Position numbers and translations under genes: made by a program
The notes under the pieces: model-generated
Seen by the model: only the letters and a program-made list of their open reading frames with translations
Told to the model about the DNA's origin: nothing
Databases searched by the model: none
In this document: piece after piece, positions 9,758-19,411 of the stretch
How the letters are laid out: each line of letters starts with the position of its first letter
Numbering within the stretch: the stretch's first letter is position 1
Source of the DNA: Cadophora sp. MPI-SDFR-AT-0126
Lineage: Eukaryota > Ascomycota > Leotiomycetes > Helotiales > Ploettnerulaceae
Reading direction: 5' to 3'
Assembly (NCBI GenBank): GCA_020747065.1
Contig: JAGMVK010000004.1
Location: 1,798,001 to 1,862,000, forward strand
DNA: 64,000 bases

Positions 9758-11401
9758 ATGAAAGTTATTCTCCAAAATGGTCGCTTTCTTAGAACAGAGC
9801 CCGGGGGTGGCATCTCAGCAGGAGATCCCACTTTTGCAGAGTGCATGATCGTTGAAGACGGAATAATCACGCACATTGGTGGCTCACAGGTTAAAGAAGT
9901 CGTCGAAGCACAAGATGAAGGCGCCACAGTCCACGATTTCGGGCAGAGAATTGTCCTTCCTGGCTTCATCGACGGACACATGCACCTGCTCATGATGGGC
10001 CAATCACTGAAGAAAGTGGACTTGGAAGCTTGCAAAAGCTTAGAGGACATCAGGGTAGCAATCAAAGCCTATGCAGCTGCCAATCCAGACGTACCTCGTA
10101 TCCTTTGTAGGGGGTGGATGCATTTCATGACAGAGGGCAAAGCCCTATCCAGTATGCTCGATGATCTAGATCCACGACCCATCTTCATCGATTCCAAGGA
10201 TCTCCACAGCGCTTGGTGCAGCAGCGCTGCTCTACAAGAGATGGGAGTCTACGGCATGGAAGATCCGAAGGGAGGGTGCATTCACCGTGATGCCACAGGT
10301 AGGGCGTCAGGTTTGTTGGATGAAGCAGCAGCCGTGACAATTGTCTGGCCACACGTTGCATCAATATCGCCAATGAACCAGAAGCTCGATGCGATTCGTG
10401 AAGCTTTCAATGCATACACTGCGGCTGGATATACCGGCATGGTAGAGATGGCGATGGACGAGAACGCGTTAGAAGTTCTACGAGAGTTACAAAAGCGAGA
10501 TGGTGGATTTCCTGTCCGAATCGCAGCTCATTGGATTATTGCGCCATCCGATACGGAAGAACAAAATCTGCGTCAGGTACACAGAGCGATCGAATTACAG
10601 AAGCAGTTGAACACAAAGACAAGCCCTCAATTAAGGATCGTGGGAATCAAAGTGATCTGCGACGGCGTCATTGACGCCTGCACTGCGGCACTGTCCAAGC
10701 CTTACTCTTCGACTGGCGTGTCTTGTGAGCCTCTCTGGTCAAGTGAGATGCTGGACCCTGTGGTAAGAACTGCAGACATCGCTGGGCTACAGTGTGCTTT
10801 ACATGCAATTGGAGATGGTGCAATTAAATTGGCAATTGATACGCTGGAGAAGAACGGAACTCCTGGCCGTCGTCATCGAATCGAACACCTCGAGCTCGCG
10901 ACATCGGAAGATGCACAGCGATTAGGTCGTTTGGGCATCATAGCTTCTATTCAACCCGTTCATGCCGATCCTGCTATCTTACGGGCATGGCCGAAACTTT
11001 TGGGTAATCATCGATGTGGTCGTGCATTCGCCTACAAGGAGTTCGAGGACGGAGGAGCAAAACTGGCTTTGGGATCTGATGCACCTACAGCACCACATGC
11101 ACCGTTTCCAAATATGTATACCGCAACGACCAGACGATCTGCTCGAGAGCCTCAATCTCCAGAGGTGGTGAATGACCATTTCGCTCTCAGTCTTGCAAGC
11201 GCTGTATCTGCTGCGACTGCTGGGTCTGCCTATAGCTGCTTTGCTGATACGTGGGCCGGAAGTTTAGAAATTGGCAAGAAAGCCGATCTCGTAGTTGTAG
11301 ATATGATTTGGAAACCGGAGAATCTATTAGCTGCGTGCGTAAGAGAGACTTGGTTTGAAGGAAAGAAGATATTTGATGCCCAGAGCATTTCAAAGGGTTG
11401 A
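9758..11401 (+). CDS. Amidohydrolase family 3 protein (YtcJ-like metal-dependent hydrolase)
   Basis: An intronless 547-aa protein with a composite TIM-barrel amidohydrolase layout. There is an N-terminal beta-sandwich, then LPGFIDGHMHL with the HxH metal-binding pair (H74 and H76). Further on are IKVICDGVID (possible metal-ligand region), CALHAIGDGAI, RHRIEHLE and LALGSDAPTAPH with the late catalytic Asp. The C-terminal sandwich returns with IGKKADLVVVD. This order is typical of the Amidohydro_3 (YtcJ) group, which hydrolyses amide or related C-N bonds. The physiological substrate is unknown. There is no signal peptide, so it is probably cytosolic. Its promoter is partly occupied by the piggyBac-like element. 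Confidence 0.9.
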   Translation: MKVILQNGRFLRTEPGGGISAGDPTFAECMIVEDGIITHIGGSQVKEVVEAQDEGATVHDFGQRIVLPGFIDGHMHLLMMGQSLKKVDLEACKSLEDIRVAIKAYAAANPDVPRILCRGWMHFMTEGKALSSMLDDLDPRPIFIDSKDLHSAWCSSAALQEMGVYGMEDPKGGCIHRDATGRASGLLDEAAAVTIVWPHVASISPMNQKLDAIREAFNAYTAAGYTGMVEMAMDENALEVLRELQKRDGGFPVRIAAHWIIAPSDTEEQNLRQVHRAIELQKQLNTKTSPQLRIVGIKVICDGVIDACTAALSKPYSSTGVSCEPLWSSEMLDPVVRTADIAGLQCALHAIGDGAIKLAIDTLEKNGTPGRRHRIEHLELATSEDAQRLGRLGIIASIQPVHADPAILRAWPKLLGNHRCGRAFAYKEFEDGGAKLALGSDAPTAPHAPFPNMYTATTRRSAREPQSPEVVNDHFALSLASAVSAATAGSAYSCFADTWAGSLEIGKKADLVVVDMIWKPENLLAACVRETWFEGKKIFDAQSISKG

Positions 11402-11789
11402 AATTGACGGTTTGGACCAGCTACACCCCAGCGAGAAGAAGGGGGATAAAGAACGCACTTTAGTATTCGCAATGAAGCTGTGCCCGATTCTGTGATGTCC
11501 AGTATGGGTAGCCGGAATAGATCACGGGGTTTGCGAGTGCATGTGCGCTGTCTAATGATCTGGGACCTCATACTTGTAAATATTGCTTGTAGAAATTCTC
11601 CTTAGGACGGTGATGTCGGATGTGAGGTGAGTTCGACATTTGTCGTACAAACGGTATATCTGGTCTCGAGTATTATGAATTTGAATTCGGTATTAAGCTT
11701 ACATTACACAATTTAGGTTGTGAAAGTCTAATACTCACCTCGATATTCAATCAAGGCCAATTGGCTCCTAAAGAAGTTAGGGAAAATAT
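11402..11789. other. Intergenic, downstream region of amidohydrolase
   Basis: No gene seen. This is the presumed 3' region of the amidohydrolase up to the left repeat of the Tc1-like element. Confidence 0.5.
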
Positions 11790-11816
11790 TACAGTCCCTG
11801 TCAACTTATATTAGCC
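11790..11816 (+). repeat. Left inverted repeat of Tc1-like element
   Basis: TACAGT, six diverged bases, then CAACTTATA. The same pattern is found in reverse complement at 13160-13186. Confidence 0.75.
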
Positions 11817-11882
11817 GAAACGCGTGAAAACCGCGACTTTTCGCGATTCTGATTTCTTTCCTTCTTTAAACCTACCACCAAA

Positions 11883-12998
11883 ATGCAACAACAACGCAGA
11901 GCTCTCGGTGCCATATCAAATAATCGTGTTGTCAAGCCTCAGCTCAGTCCATATTTGCGAGGAAAAATCGTTGGAGCATCAATTGGGGGCGCAAAAGTTG
12001 GAGGTATCGCGAAGGCCCTAAACTAAGCTCGAACCACGGTTAACTACACCCTTTTGCAAGACAAATTGCGCGACGAAGGAAAGAATCTCTCACGAACCTC
12101 TCGGCGGAAGACATATACGCTAGCAGACGAACGGAATCTGCTACGTCATGTACGAAAATATCCAAAGGATTCGCACCAACAGGTAATCGACGCCTGTAAC
12201 CTCGATTGTAAGGTCTCTACCTTAAAGAAGATTCTGGCAAAGCACAATATACGCAATTATCGAGCTAGGAAAAGACCGAAACTTACGGAAGAACACGCGG
12301 CGAGGAGGCTACAATGGTGTTTAGACCACCGAGGTTGGACAGTCGAAGAATGGGGAATGATTGCGTGGAGTGACGAGTGCTCTGTAGAGCGGGGTCGAGG
12401 AGGGGAAACCGAATGGGTCTTTCGTACCCCTGTGCAAAAATGGGATCGAGAAATGGTCCAGGAGTACGATTGTAAGAAGAATATGAAGATTATGGTATGG
12501 GCGAGCTTTTGGGACCTCGGAAGAACCGGCCTTTACATCATGGATCGAGACTTTGAGAGTGCAAAACACGGGTACTCGGCTGAGTCCTATTTGGAGGTCC
12601 TCGAGGCAGAAGTGAAGCCTTTATTCTGCGGGCGAGGACGACCACTCGATCAAGGCTACGAATTCATGCAAGACAATGCCTCTATTCATACTGCTGGCAA
12701 GGTTAAGGCGTGGTTCGAAAAGCACCGCATTCGATTGACTATTAATTGGCCTCCCTTCTCTCCAGATTTGAACCCAATCGAGCACGTGTGGTGGCACCTC
12801 AAGAAACAAGTATATCGTATGTTCCCTGACGTTGCAAACGACAAATCCGACTCGGAATATGCTCGTCAGAGGCTAGAGAGCTGTTTGCAAGCGGCATATG
12901 ATACTTTGCCAAAGGAGTTATTCGATAGTCTATATCAGAGTATGCCTGATCGAATTGAGGCTTGCATCAAGGCAAAAGGGTGGCATACGAAATATTGA
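11883..12998 (+). pseudogene. Tc1/mariner transposase (DDE_3) with one in-frame stop
   Basis: One frame runs from the ATG at 11883 to the stop at 12996-12998 and is interrupted only by TAA at 12024-12026. The first 47 codons encode the start of the N-terminal DNA-binding region, and the helix-turn-helix continues after the stop. The catalytic core is complete: AWSDECS (first Asp), FMQDNAS (second Asp) and NPIEHVWW (Glu), with 35 residues between the second Asp and the Glu. There is no ATG soon after the stop, so a functional protein is unlikely without readthrough. The remaining 970 nt have no other lesion, so inactivation is probably recent or due to a single mutation. Confidence 0.88.
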
Positions 12999-13159
12999 AG
13001 GGTTGCAAAGACCGAATTACTTCGGAATTGATTGTGTGAAAAGAGGAGAACGAGACGATCAAATTGCGCTAATCAGAATTGTAATTGTATTAGTAGTTGT
13101 TGAGTTATTTGATTCTTTGTAAAAGTAATGAAATGTTTGGAGTTTCTTCTCGCTTAAAT

Positions 13160-13186
13160 GACAAGTATAAGTTGGCTAGTACTGTA
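13160..13186 (-). repeat. Right inverted repeat of Tc1-like element
   Basis: Contains TATAAGTTG and ends ACTGTA, the reverse complements of the CAACTTATA and TACAGT blocks at the left end. Confidence 0.75.
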
Positions 13187-13564
13187 TCACTGCCTCAGCA
13201 CCACATCGTGCTCAGTGGGGAGCCACGAGTGACGGAGAAATTAACTAAGCGCTAATTGGAAATAGTTGGAGTATTTCATGGCTGGCTAAGTCCGCTGCTC
13301 AACGACTTCAAGGGTGCTTGCGAGGATAGTCGGATGCTGAGAGGGGTAAAGGAAACTTCGCATCTAGAGTTAGCGAAGCTAGTTCTTTCGAAACAAGGAA
13401 TGAAACGATTTTTTTTTACCTGGGAAAGGCACTACTGATTTAAAGCAAGTAAGCAAAAAGAGATAAAGACCCCGGTTCATTAATCTTAAATCCTCCTCAT
13501 CATAAGTACGTCCCTATGAGGTTCTATCTAGTACTAACAGAATATACGTACATTCATTACCCGT
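13187..13564. other. Intergenic, between Tc1-like element and rad2 3' end
   Basis: No gene supported. It contains the presumed 3' region of the minus-strand Rad2/XPG gene. Confidence 0.5.
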
Positions 13565-16500
13565 CTAGATCTTGACCCGTTCCTCCTTCGCCGTTCCTTT
13601 CCTCTTTAACGATTTCACAATTCCTTTTGCTTTTCCCTTCGCTTTAATCACAGAGCTCGAATCCACATTCGTCCCACTATTCCCATCCTCACTCTCTTCA
13701 TATTTCTCATTTTCATCATCCTCGTTCTGCTCCGCATCCTCATCCTCATCACTTCCATCCTCAAGATCCACAACCGCCATCTGCTTCCGCCTCACCCTCT
13801 TTTGCCCTCTCTTCCCACCCTTCCCCCAGAGCTTAGCCTGTTCCCTCTCCGTCCACCCCAAATCGTTCTTCTTCGCCCACTCCTGACCCACCTCCGCAAA
13901 CGTCTTGCCGAGCGGATTATCCTTCTCCTTATCACCACCCTTCTTCTTAGCACTCAACTTCCCCACCGCATCTTTCATGCGTTTACTCGTCACTTTATCC
14001 CTTCCACCACCTGCAGTATTGACCCCCACGCCTACCGCCCCATCGAAGTAGCGCGTAATATTGGCTTGTGTACCTTCCTGTTCGCGACGATTCATATCCC
14101 TGATGACGGGGACAAGGACCTCGTCAGTACGTTCTTGTGTCCATCCTATTGTTGCCATTAGGAATTCTCGTAGACGATCTAGATCCGGGACGCCCCACTG
14201 GAAGGCGTCGGGGTTGCTGTCGACGTCTGGTTTGAGGTAGGCTTCTGTGACTGCTGGGGATGGGAAAGTGGGGGGGAGGAACAGTTTGGTGCCTTGGGCA
14301 CGTCGAAACTTCTTGCGGAAGGTGGTAGGTTCGGTGTTTAGTGGCGGACCGTTGATTTGGACGGTTGACCACCACTCCTTGAATTCTTGGAGGCCGGTCG
14401 AAGTGGGGAATTCGGAGAGGATTTCTACAGCTGTGACGGGCCCGACACCTGGAAGGCCTTCTGTGTAGTCTGAGCCGAGGAGATGGGCGATGGCAATTAG
14501 TTGGTCACGAGATAAAGAAAGTTCTTTCTCGATGTCGGTGGACAGATAGCACTCAACGAACTTGTTGCTATTGAACATGTTCTTGTAGACCCGAGTGCCT
14601 CCGAAGAGGAAAATATCGCAATCGTCTGTTACCACGCCATCAACAAGACCGAGGCGAACGAGCTCGGCACATTGAGCCTCAGCTTCCATTGGAGCTGTGA
14701 TATACGGAATGCCAAACAGACGAAGAAGAGCTTGGCATTCGGTAATCATCACCTGAGTGACTTCATCTGCATCACGGCGGTCTTTCTTCTGTTGGTTGCG
14801 TAAGGCTTTGAGTTCTTGCTCGAAGGTTGCTTCAGTTTCTTGTTCCGTTCTGTTGTTCAAAGTGTTCGCGAATTGAGCATGTGTCTCTGCTTCCACAGCA
14901 AGCTGAGCAAGTAGTTCCTCGTCCTCAGGATCACTGAAGTCATCGAACTCGGCGTCGATCTCAGCCCGTTCTCGGATAGCAAAACTGTCATCTCGAGGAA
15001 GTTGAGCGGGGACAGTATCCGGCATTTCGGCGTCATTGAACGGGCTGAGGCTTCTCGCGGGTGTGGAGCCATGCCCAGGCTCTGCTTCTGGTGCTGGCAT
15101 CTCAACATCTTCAAATTCAGGCGAGGCCGATTTCGACGAGGAAGCATCATCCCTACCACCAAGCTGGTGTCCATCGACTACGTTTTTCGAAGTTGAAGTA
15201 TCTCCATAGTCACTTTCGGACCAGTCGACATCTCCGTCTTCCACCTCTTTGGGTGGTGGTTCCACAGATGGCTGTCTGTTAGGAATGTTCGACACCTTCG
15301 GTTCAGCTCTAATGTCCCCAGCAATCTCTCCAAAGGTCTCGAGGATCTCTTGGCCCGGTACTGGCGCAGCCACAACATCTCGGGTACGCCTAGAAGAAGC
15401 GCCCTTGGATTCCGCGACATCTACAACCTCGCCAGTGCTCTTGGGAGACGGTTGCCTTGATTCCACCACGTCTACAAGAACTTCCAAGTTCTCAGAAGTC
15501 CTCTTCGGCTCTGGTGCATCCACAATCTCAATATCACTATCCTCATCCGACGAGTCAATCTGGATAGGTCCATGCGCCTTCCGATACATCCTCTCCTCCT
15601 CGTCGGCCTGCTCTCTATCCTCCGCATTCAACTCTCGATCCCTCTCTTTCTGCTCCTCAACCTGATTTCGAATATCGCCACCCGCTAACCACGGCGGCAG
15701 CGCTCTAGGCGCATCTTCCTCTGGCTCATTATCGAATCCGCCGGCTATATCCTCATCACCTGGGATGCCATTGCCACTCTCATCAGGCTGTTGAACAGGC
15801 TTGGACTTAGTGAATATCGACCCGAGACTCTCAAAGGGCAAGGGGCCATCGAAAGGGTTCTTCTTGTTCAAAGCAATTGGCGCAGGCTGATTCCTCTTCT
15901 CTGGAGCTTTCTGCCTCCTGGCTTTGGCTAAAGCGGCTTTCATATCCATGTCACTGTCACTGTCGCTATCAGCACCACTGGAGACAGCCTTCCGCTTGGG
16001 AACAGCTGCACTCGCTCTGTTGTTGACGATATGTGCAATCATGCCGCCGCTCGAACCTGAGATCGGCTTTGCGCTTTCTGCAGCAGCCTTTTGCTCATAT
16101 TCCGGCATTGGCACGTCCTCGAAATCCATCTCATCTTCGGGATCAGATTCTGGTGCATAGTTTCTCTGAAGCGAAATCGCAATAGCTCGATTAAGATGAT
16201 CATCCTCGTCGGACTCGGTTTCGTTTCCATCTTTCTGCAGAGACAAAGCGATGGCTCGATTGAGGTCATTCTCCTCTTCGTCGAACAGCGGATCTAAGCC
16301 ACCTCCAGGATTCTGGTTCAAGAACAACGAATCTGGATCCTCCTCCGAGGGAGCTCTAGCCCGGCTCTGTTGCGACAACGCCACTTCTTCCGACGAATCC
16401 CTCGACTGTGGAGCAATCTTTCGACGTTTCTGGGCGTAGACTTTTTTCCTTTGCTCGGCAAGTTCTTGCGCTTGAAATTCGGTATATGTCAAGTTGAGCT

Positions 16501-17650
16501 TGTTCTTCGTACTGAATTTGGGTAAGCGGTTCAAGCCTTCTACGGGAACATCCTCAAATTCGTCCTCGCTTTCCGAATCCTCCTGGACTTTCTGGGGTAT
16601 AGCATCGAGATCGATGGGTTTGTCCTTCTGTCCAACTCCCTTATCTGTACTCACGACACCAAGGGCATAGCCTCCCTCCGCCCCTTCATTCTTAACCAAG
16701 ACGTATTCCCTGCCCCTTTCACCAGCAATTCGTCCGCCACCAACACCAGGTAAGTCGTTCATACCGTTCAAATTCATAAGTCTCTGTGTCAACTCATTTC
16801 TCTCCCTAACTCTGTCGATCTGAAACCTCGAGAAAGCCATTCGGTCCGGAAACATGTCATCTAACTGCTCTTTGCTATGACCCATCCTAAGCCTGCTCCT
16901 CAACCTCGCCGCATTCAAAATATTATACCTATCACCTGCAGGAAGACTCAGAAAGAACTCCCCATTGAAGTCGATCTTGCTGAAATCATATAGATTGACA
17001 TCCTCTCCGTTATGGAACTGCCTCGCATACTCTTCGAGATCCTCCGCACTCATGATTCTCGGATCATTAGGCTGGCCCATCCCCTCGATTCCGTTCGTCA
17101 GCTCCGGGAGATGATATGCGTCTGTCTTACGGAATGTGCGGTTCTTGTTGCGCTCGGCGGAAGACATGCCCATCTCACCGACATATACCAAATCCGCGCC
17201 TTCAGGAATAACCTCCTCTTCATCCTGCCTTGCCGGCCTCCCACCCCTCTCCCTCTCCCTCTTCGCCTCCCTCCTCCTCTTCTCCTCTTCCTCCTCTCCT
17301 CTCCTCTTCATCTGCACAGCAAGTAATTTCCCAGCTGTACGCACCGCATCTTCCCTCCTCCCCTCCCTCCGTCTTTTGCGACCCTGAATCGTCTGGCGTT
17401 TGAGGGCCGGTGCGCCTCCATCGAATACGAAGACAGGTTTGATACCGAAGAAGAGCAGTTTGCAGATACGCCGGAAGAAGCCTACGACGTGAGAATTACG
17501 TAGGGCATTGCCTTCTTTGTCGCGCACGGCTTTGAGGAATTGGTAGATCCAGATTGAAGCGTCGACTGCGAGGCGTTTCTTGTTGAGAGTTGGCAGAGGG
17601 GTTGGACGGGCGGAGGGCGCGAGAATAGGCCAAAGGCCGGTGACTCCCAT
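13565..17650 (-). CDS. RAD2: Rad2/XPG structure-specific DNA repair endonuclease
   Basis: An intronless 1,361-aa nuclease that makes the 3' incision in nucleotide excision repair, in the nucleus. The N-terminal XPG domain (residues 1 to about 98) starts MGVTGLWPIL and includes the VFVFDGGAPALKR active-site segment. A long acidic spacer of several hundred residues follows, as in Rad2/XPG but not FEN1. The internal XPG-I domain (about 965-1040) shows PMEAEAQCAEL and VVTDDCDIFLFG with the catalytic acidic residues. A helix-hairpin-helix GLPGVGPVTAVEIL is at about 1060. Two ubiquitin-interacting-like motifs (LNRAIALSLQ and LNRAIAISLQ, about 462 and 481) lie in the spacer. QANITRYF (about 1191) fits a PCNA-binding PIP box. 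The basic C-terminus would serve nuclear import. S. pombe rad13 is the orthologue name. The assignment is secure from the domain order and length. Confidence 0.95.
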   Translation of the reverse strand: MGVTGLWPILAPSARPTPLPTLNKKRLAVDASIWIYQFLKAVRDKEGNALRNSHVVGFFRRICKLLFFGIKPVFVFDGGAPALKRQTIQGRKRRREGRREDAVRTAGKLLAVQMKRRGEEEEEKRRREAKRERERGGRPARQDEEEVIPEGADLVYVGEMGMSSAERNKNRTFRKTDAYHLPELTNGIEGMGQPNDPRIMSAEDLEEYARQFHNGEDVNLYDFSKIDFNGEFFLSLPAGDRYNILNAARLRSRLRMGHSKEQLDDMFPDRMAFSRFQIDRVRERNELTQRLMNLNGMNDLPGVGGGRIAGERGREYVLVKNEGAEGGYALGVVSTDKGVGQKDKPIDLDAIPQKVQEDSESEDEFEDVPVEGLNRLPKFSTKNKLNLTYTEFQAQELAEQRKKVYAQKRRKIAPQSRDSSEEVALSQQSRARAPSEEDPDSLFLNQNPGGGLDPLFDEEENDLNRAIALSLQKDGNETESDEDDHLNRAIAISLQRNYAPESDPEDEMDFEDVPMPEYEQKAAAESAKPISGSSGGMIAHIVNNRASAAVPKRKAVSSGADSDSDSDMDMKAALAKARRQKAPEKRNQPAPIALNKKNPFDGPLPFESLGSIFTKSKPVQQPDESGNGIPGDEDIAGGFDNEPEEDAPRALPPWLAGGDIRNQVEEQKERDRELNAEDREQADEEERMYRKAHGPIQIDSSDEDSDIEIVDAPEPKRTSENLEVLVDVVESRQPSPKSTGEVVDVAESKGASSRRTRDVVAAPVPGQEILETFGEIAGDIRAEPKVSNIPNRQPSVEPPPKEVEDGDVDWSESDYGDTSTSKNVVDGHQLGGRDDASSSKSASPEFEDVEMPAPEAEPGHGSTPARSLSPFNDAEMPDTVPAQLPRDDSFAIRERAEIDAEFDDFSDPEDEELLAQLAVEAETHAQFANTLNNRTEQETEATFEQELKALRNQQKKDRRDADEVTQVMITECQALLRLFGIPYITAPMEAEAQCAELVRLGLVDGVVTDDCDIFLFGGTRVYKNMFNSNKFVECYLSTDIEKELSLSRDQLIAIAHLLGSDYTEGLPGVGPVTAVEILSEFPTSTGLQEFKEWWSTVQINGPPLNTEPTTFRKKFRRAQGTKLFLPPTFPSPAVTEAYLKPDVDSNPDAFQWGVPDLDRLREFLMATIGWTQERTDEVLVPVIRDMNRREQEGTQANITRYFDGAVGVGVNTAGGGRDKVTSKRMKDAVGKLSAKKKGGDKEKDNPLGKTFAEVGQEWAKKNDLGWTEREQAKLWGKGGKRGQKRVRRKQMAVVDLEDGSDEDEDAEQNEDDENEKYEESEDGNSGTNVDSSSVIKAKGKAKGIVKSLKRKGTAKEERVKI

Positions 17651-18108
17651 GGCTTGAGGTAGATCAGCAGCCGCAATTTGATGCTCTTCGCGTCGTGTCT
17701 GTGGTGTGTTCGAAGCTGTCCTGGACTTTGAGAGCCTCGACCTGAAGGCCGGTAAGTCGAGGGAAGTTAATCCGGATGAAAGCTAGTAAATGCGCACATC
17801 ATGCGCTCTTTGGTCCTTTCCCTAGATTCACTATCGGTCTTTCCTCTCCAGGCCCAAGTTCGTTGTCTTTCTCATGAGAAAAAAAAGAATGAAGAATCGT
17901 CGTTGCCGCCTTAGTGACGTTGATGACTCAAACACGGTCTCGCGGTCTCACATGATTCCATGCCGTTTACTTAATGCCGAAATCCATCAGCCTTGTCGAG
18001 CCCCTCCATCCATCCATCCATCCATCCTACAACAGCAACTTTTGAATTTCTCGATCTCTCACTTTGTTCTCTATTTTCTATTGAATACACCAGCCCCCAA
18101 AATCCATA
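17651..18108. promoter_or_regulatory. Shared upstream region of divergent rad2 and NAA38-like genes
   Basis: 458 bp separate two divergently transcribed start codons, so it must hold both promoters. It contains a (CATC)n run at 18003-18027. I see no unambiguous TATA box. Confidence 0.5.
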
Positions 18109-18667
18109 ATGGACAAGCTACAATCAGAAGCCTACCTGACCTCCCTCCTCAACAAGACCCTCCGTATAACAACAACAGACACGCGGATGTTCCTTGGCCA
18201 GTTCAAATGTACCGATTCGGTACGTACCTCATCCTCTATCTCCTATTCCCACGATCCTCAGTGCCCTCTACTCCCTCTACCCCCTCCCTAGGATTGTAGG
18301 TCTTCTCTCTTGAATCCTCCATCTTCCTTTCAATTCATACATCGGATAATCAATCTAATACCTGACCCCCGCCATCCAGGACCTCAACATAATCCTCTCC
18401 CAAACCTACGAATACCGACTCCCTCTTCCTCCCAAATTCCCCTCCGCTTCCTCCACCACCCTCGACATGACGTCCCGCTTCGTCGGTCTAGTAGTCGTTC
18501 CCGGTCCCTATATCACGCGAATAGAAGTTGAGGAGTTTGAAAGCCAGATGAAAGGCGTCGGGAAGGGCTCGAAAATGGTAGGCGAAGGCCTCAAGACGAA
18601 GTCTACTTCCACTTCCGAAGAGCCAGCTTTCTGTGCTGGAGGAGTGTGCGAGCCGGATAATGTTTGA
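18109..18667 (+). CDS. Sm-like (LSMD1/NAA38-type) protein
   Basis: Two exons, 18109-18219 and 18380-18667, give 132 aa. The donor GTACGT follows TCG and the acceptor precedes GACCTCAAC. The protein starts MDKLQSEAYLTSLLNKTLRI, continues TTTDTRMFLGQFKCTDSDLNIIL and has RFVGLVVVPGPYITRIEVEE. This is the Sm fold (Sm1 strands, then Sm2 with a variant of the IRG turn) as in LSMD1/NAA38, an auxiliary subunit of the NatC N-terminal acetyltransferase. The length matches that group. It could instead belong to another small Lsm clade, and complex membership is inferred. Confidence 0.8.
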
Positions 18668-19411
18668 GTATGGGAGGGATAATTTCATTAATTCGCCATT
18701 TGAATGGGTCTTGAGGAGAAAGAGGAAGACGGTTCTGCGTCGGTTACAGGATTTTGATTCTTCACTCTGCCTGCGCTGTGGATTGAAGGGAATACGGTAT
18801 GGATCCCAATGTTGAGATGGATCAGTGGCTGGGCTGGCTGGCAAGTTGCGGTTGCTACGAAAGGAAGGTAGGAGGTCCATGGATGATGACGTTGCATGAC
18901 TTAGACAGATGGGATGTTGGCAAAGAGCGAAAGCCATGGGGCGCTTTCAAGCAGTTGCTATGAGAATCTATGGAGTGGAACAGAGACGGTGCCTGCGTCG
19001 AGCCTTCTAAGACAGGAGCAAGTAAGAGATGAAGTCAACGAAACACGTGGGGTTATACCACTCGGGCAAAATGCAGACCACAACTAGTCAAAAGTCAAGG
19101 TAAAGATCAACGTGCTTATTACGAGCAACGGCATAATCCTACAAATACAAGACACATCTTCCAATTCCAATTCCCATCCTCATTGCCTTCAAATTACTTA
19201 TTACCACCACATATCAAGCCTTTTCCTCATCCTTGCAAGCATCAAGCATAGCACATCGAAGAAGCCCGATTTCTTTTCATAATGGAAAAAGGGGAATCCT
19301 GGGAATAAACCACCACCAGTCCAAATCCGACTCCCACCCCTGATAAACACCAGCGCAATCCAATGCAAAGCTTCGCGCATTGCATCATTGGTAAAGAGAG
19401 TGGAAAAGGAT
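18668..19411. other. Intergenic between convergent NAA38-like and pil1 genes
   Basis: No gene supported. The two flanking genes converge, so this holds both 3' regions. Confidence 0.5.

Larger units (their letters stand above)
11790..13186 (+). mobile_element. Tc1/mariner-type DNA transposon, about 1.4 kb
   Basis: The left end at 11790 begins TACAGT and has CAACTTATA 6 nt further on. The right end read in reverse complement from 13186 also begins TACAGT and has CAACTTATA at the same spacing. Roughly 20 of the first 27 positions agree. Size, TA at the ends and a single DDE_3 transposase fit Tc1/mariner. The TA at each end may be the target duplication. Confidence 0.85.

Noticed and set aside
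9616..10065. Antisense frame over the start of the amidohydrolase
   Set aside because: It overlaps a well-supported conserved gene and has no domain of its own.
13572..14161. Plus-strand frames antisense to rad2
   Set aside because: They are shadows of the low-complexity Lys/Glu-rich coding sequence of rad2 read in reverse.
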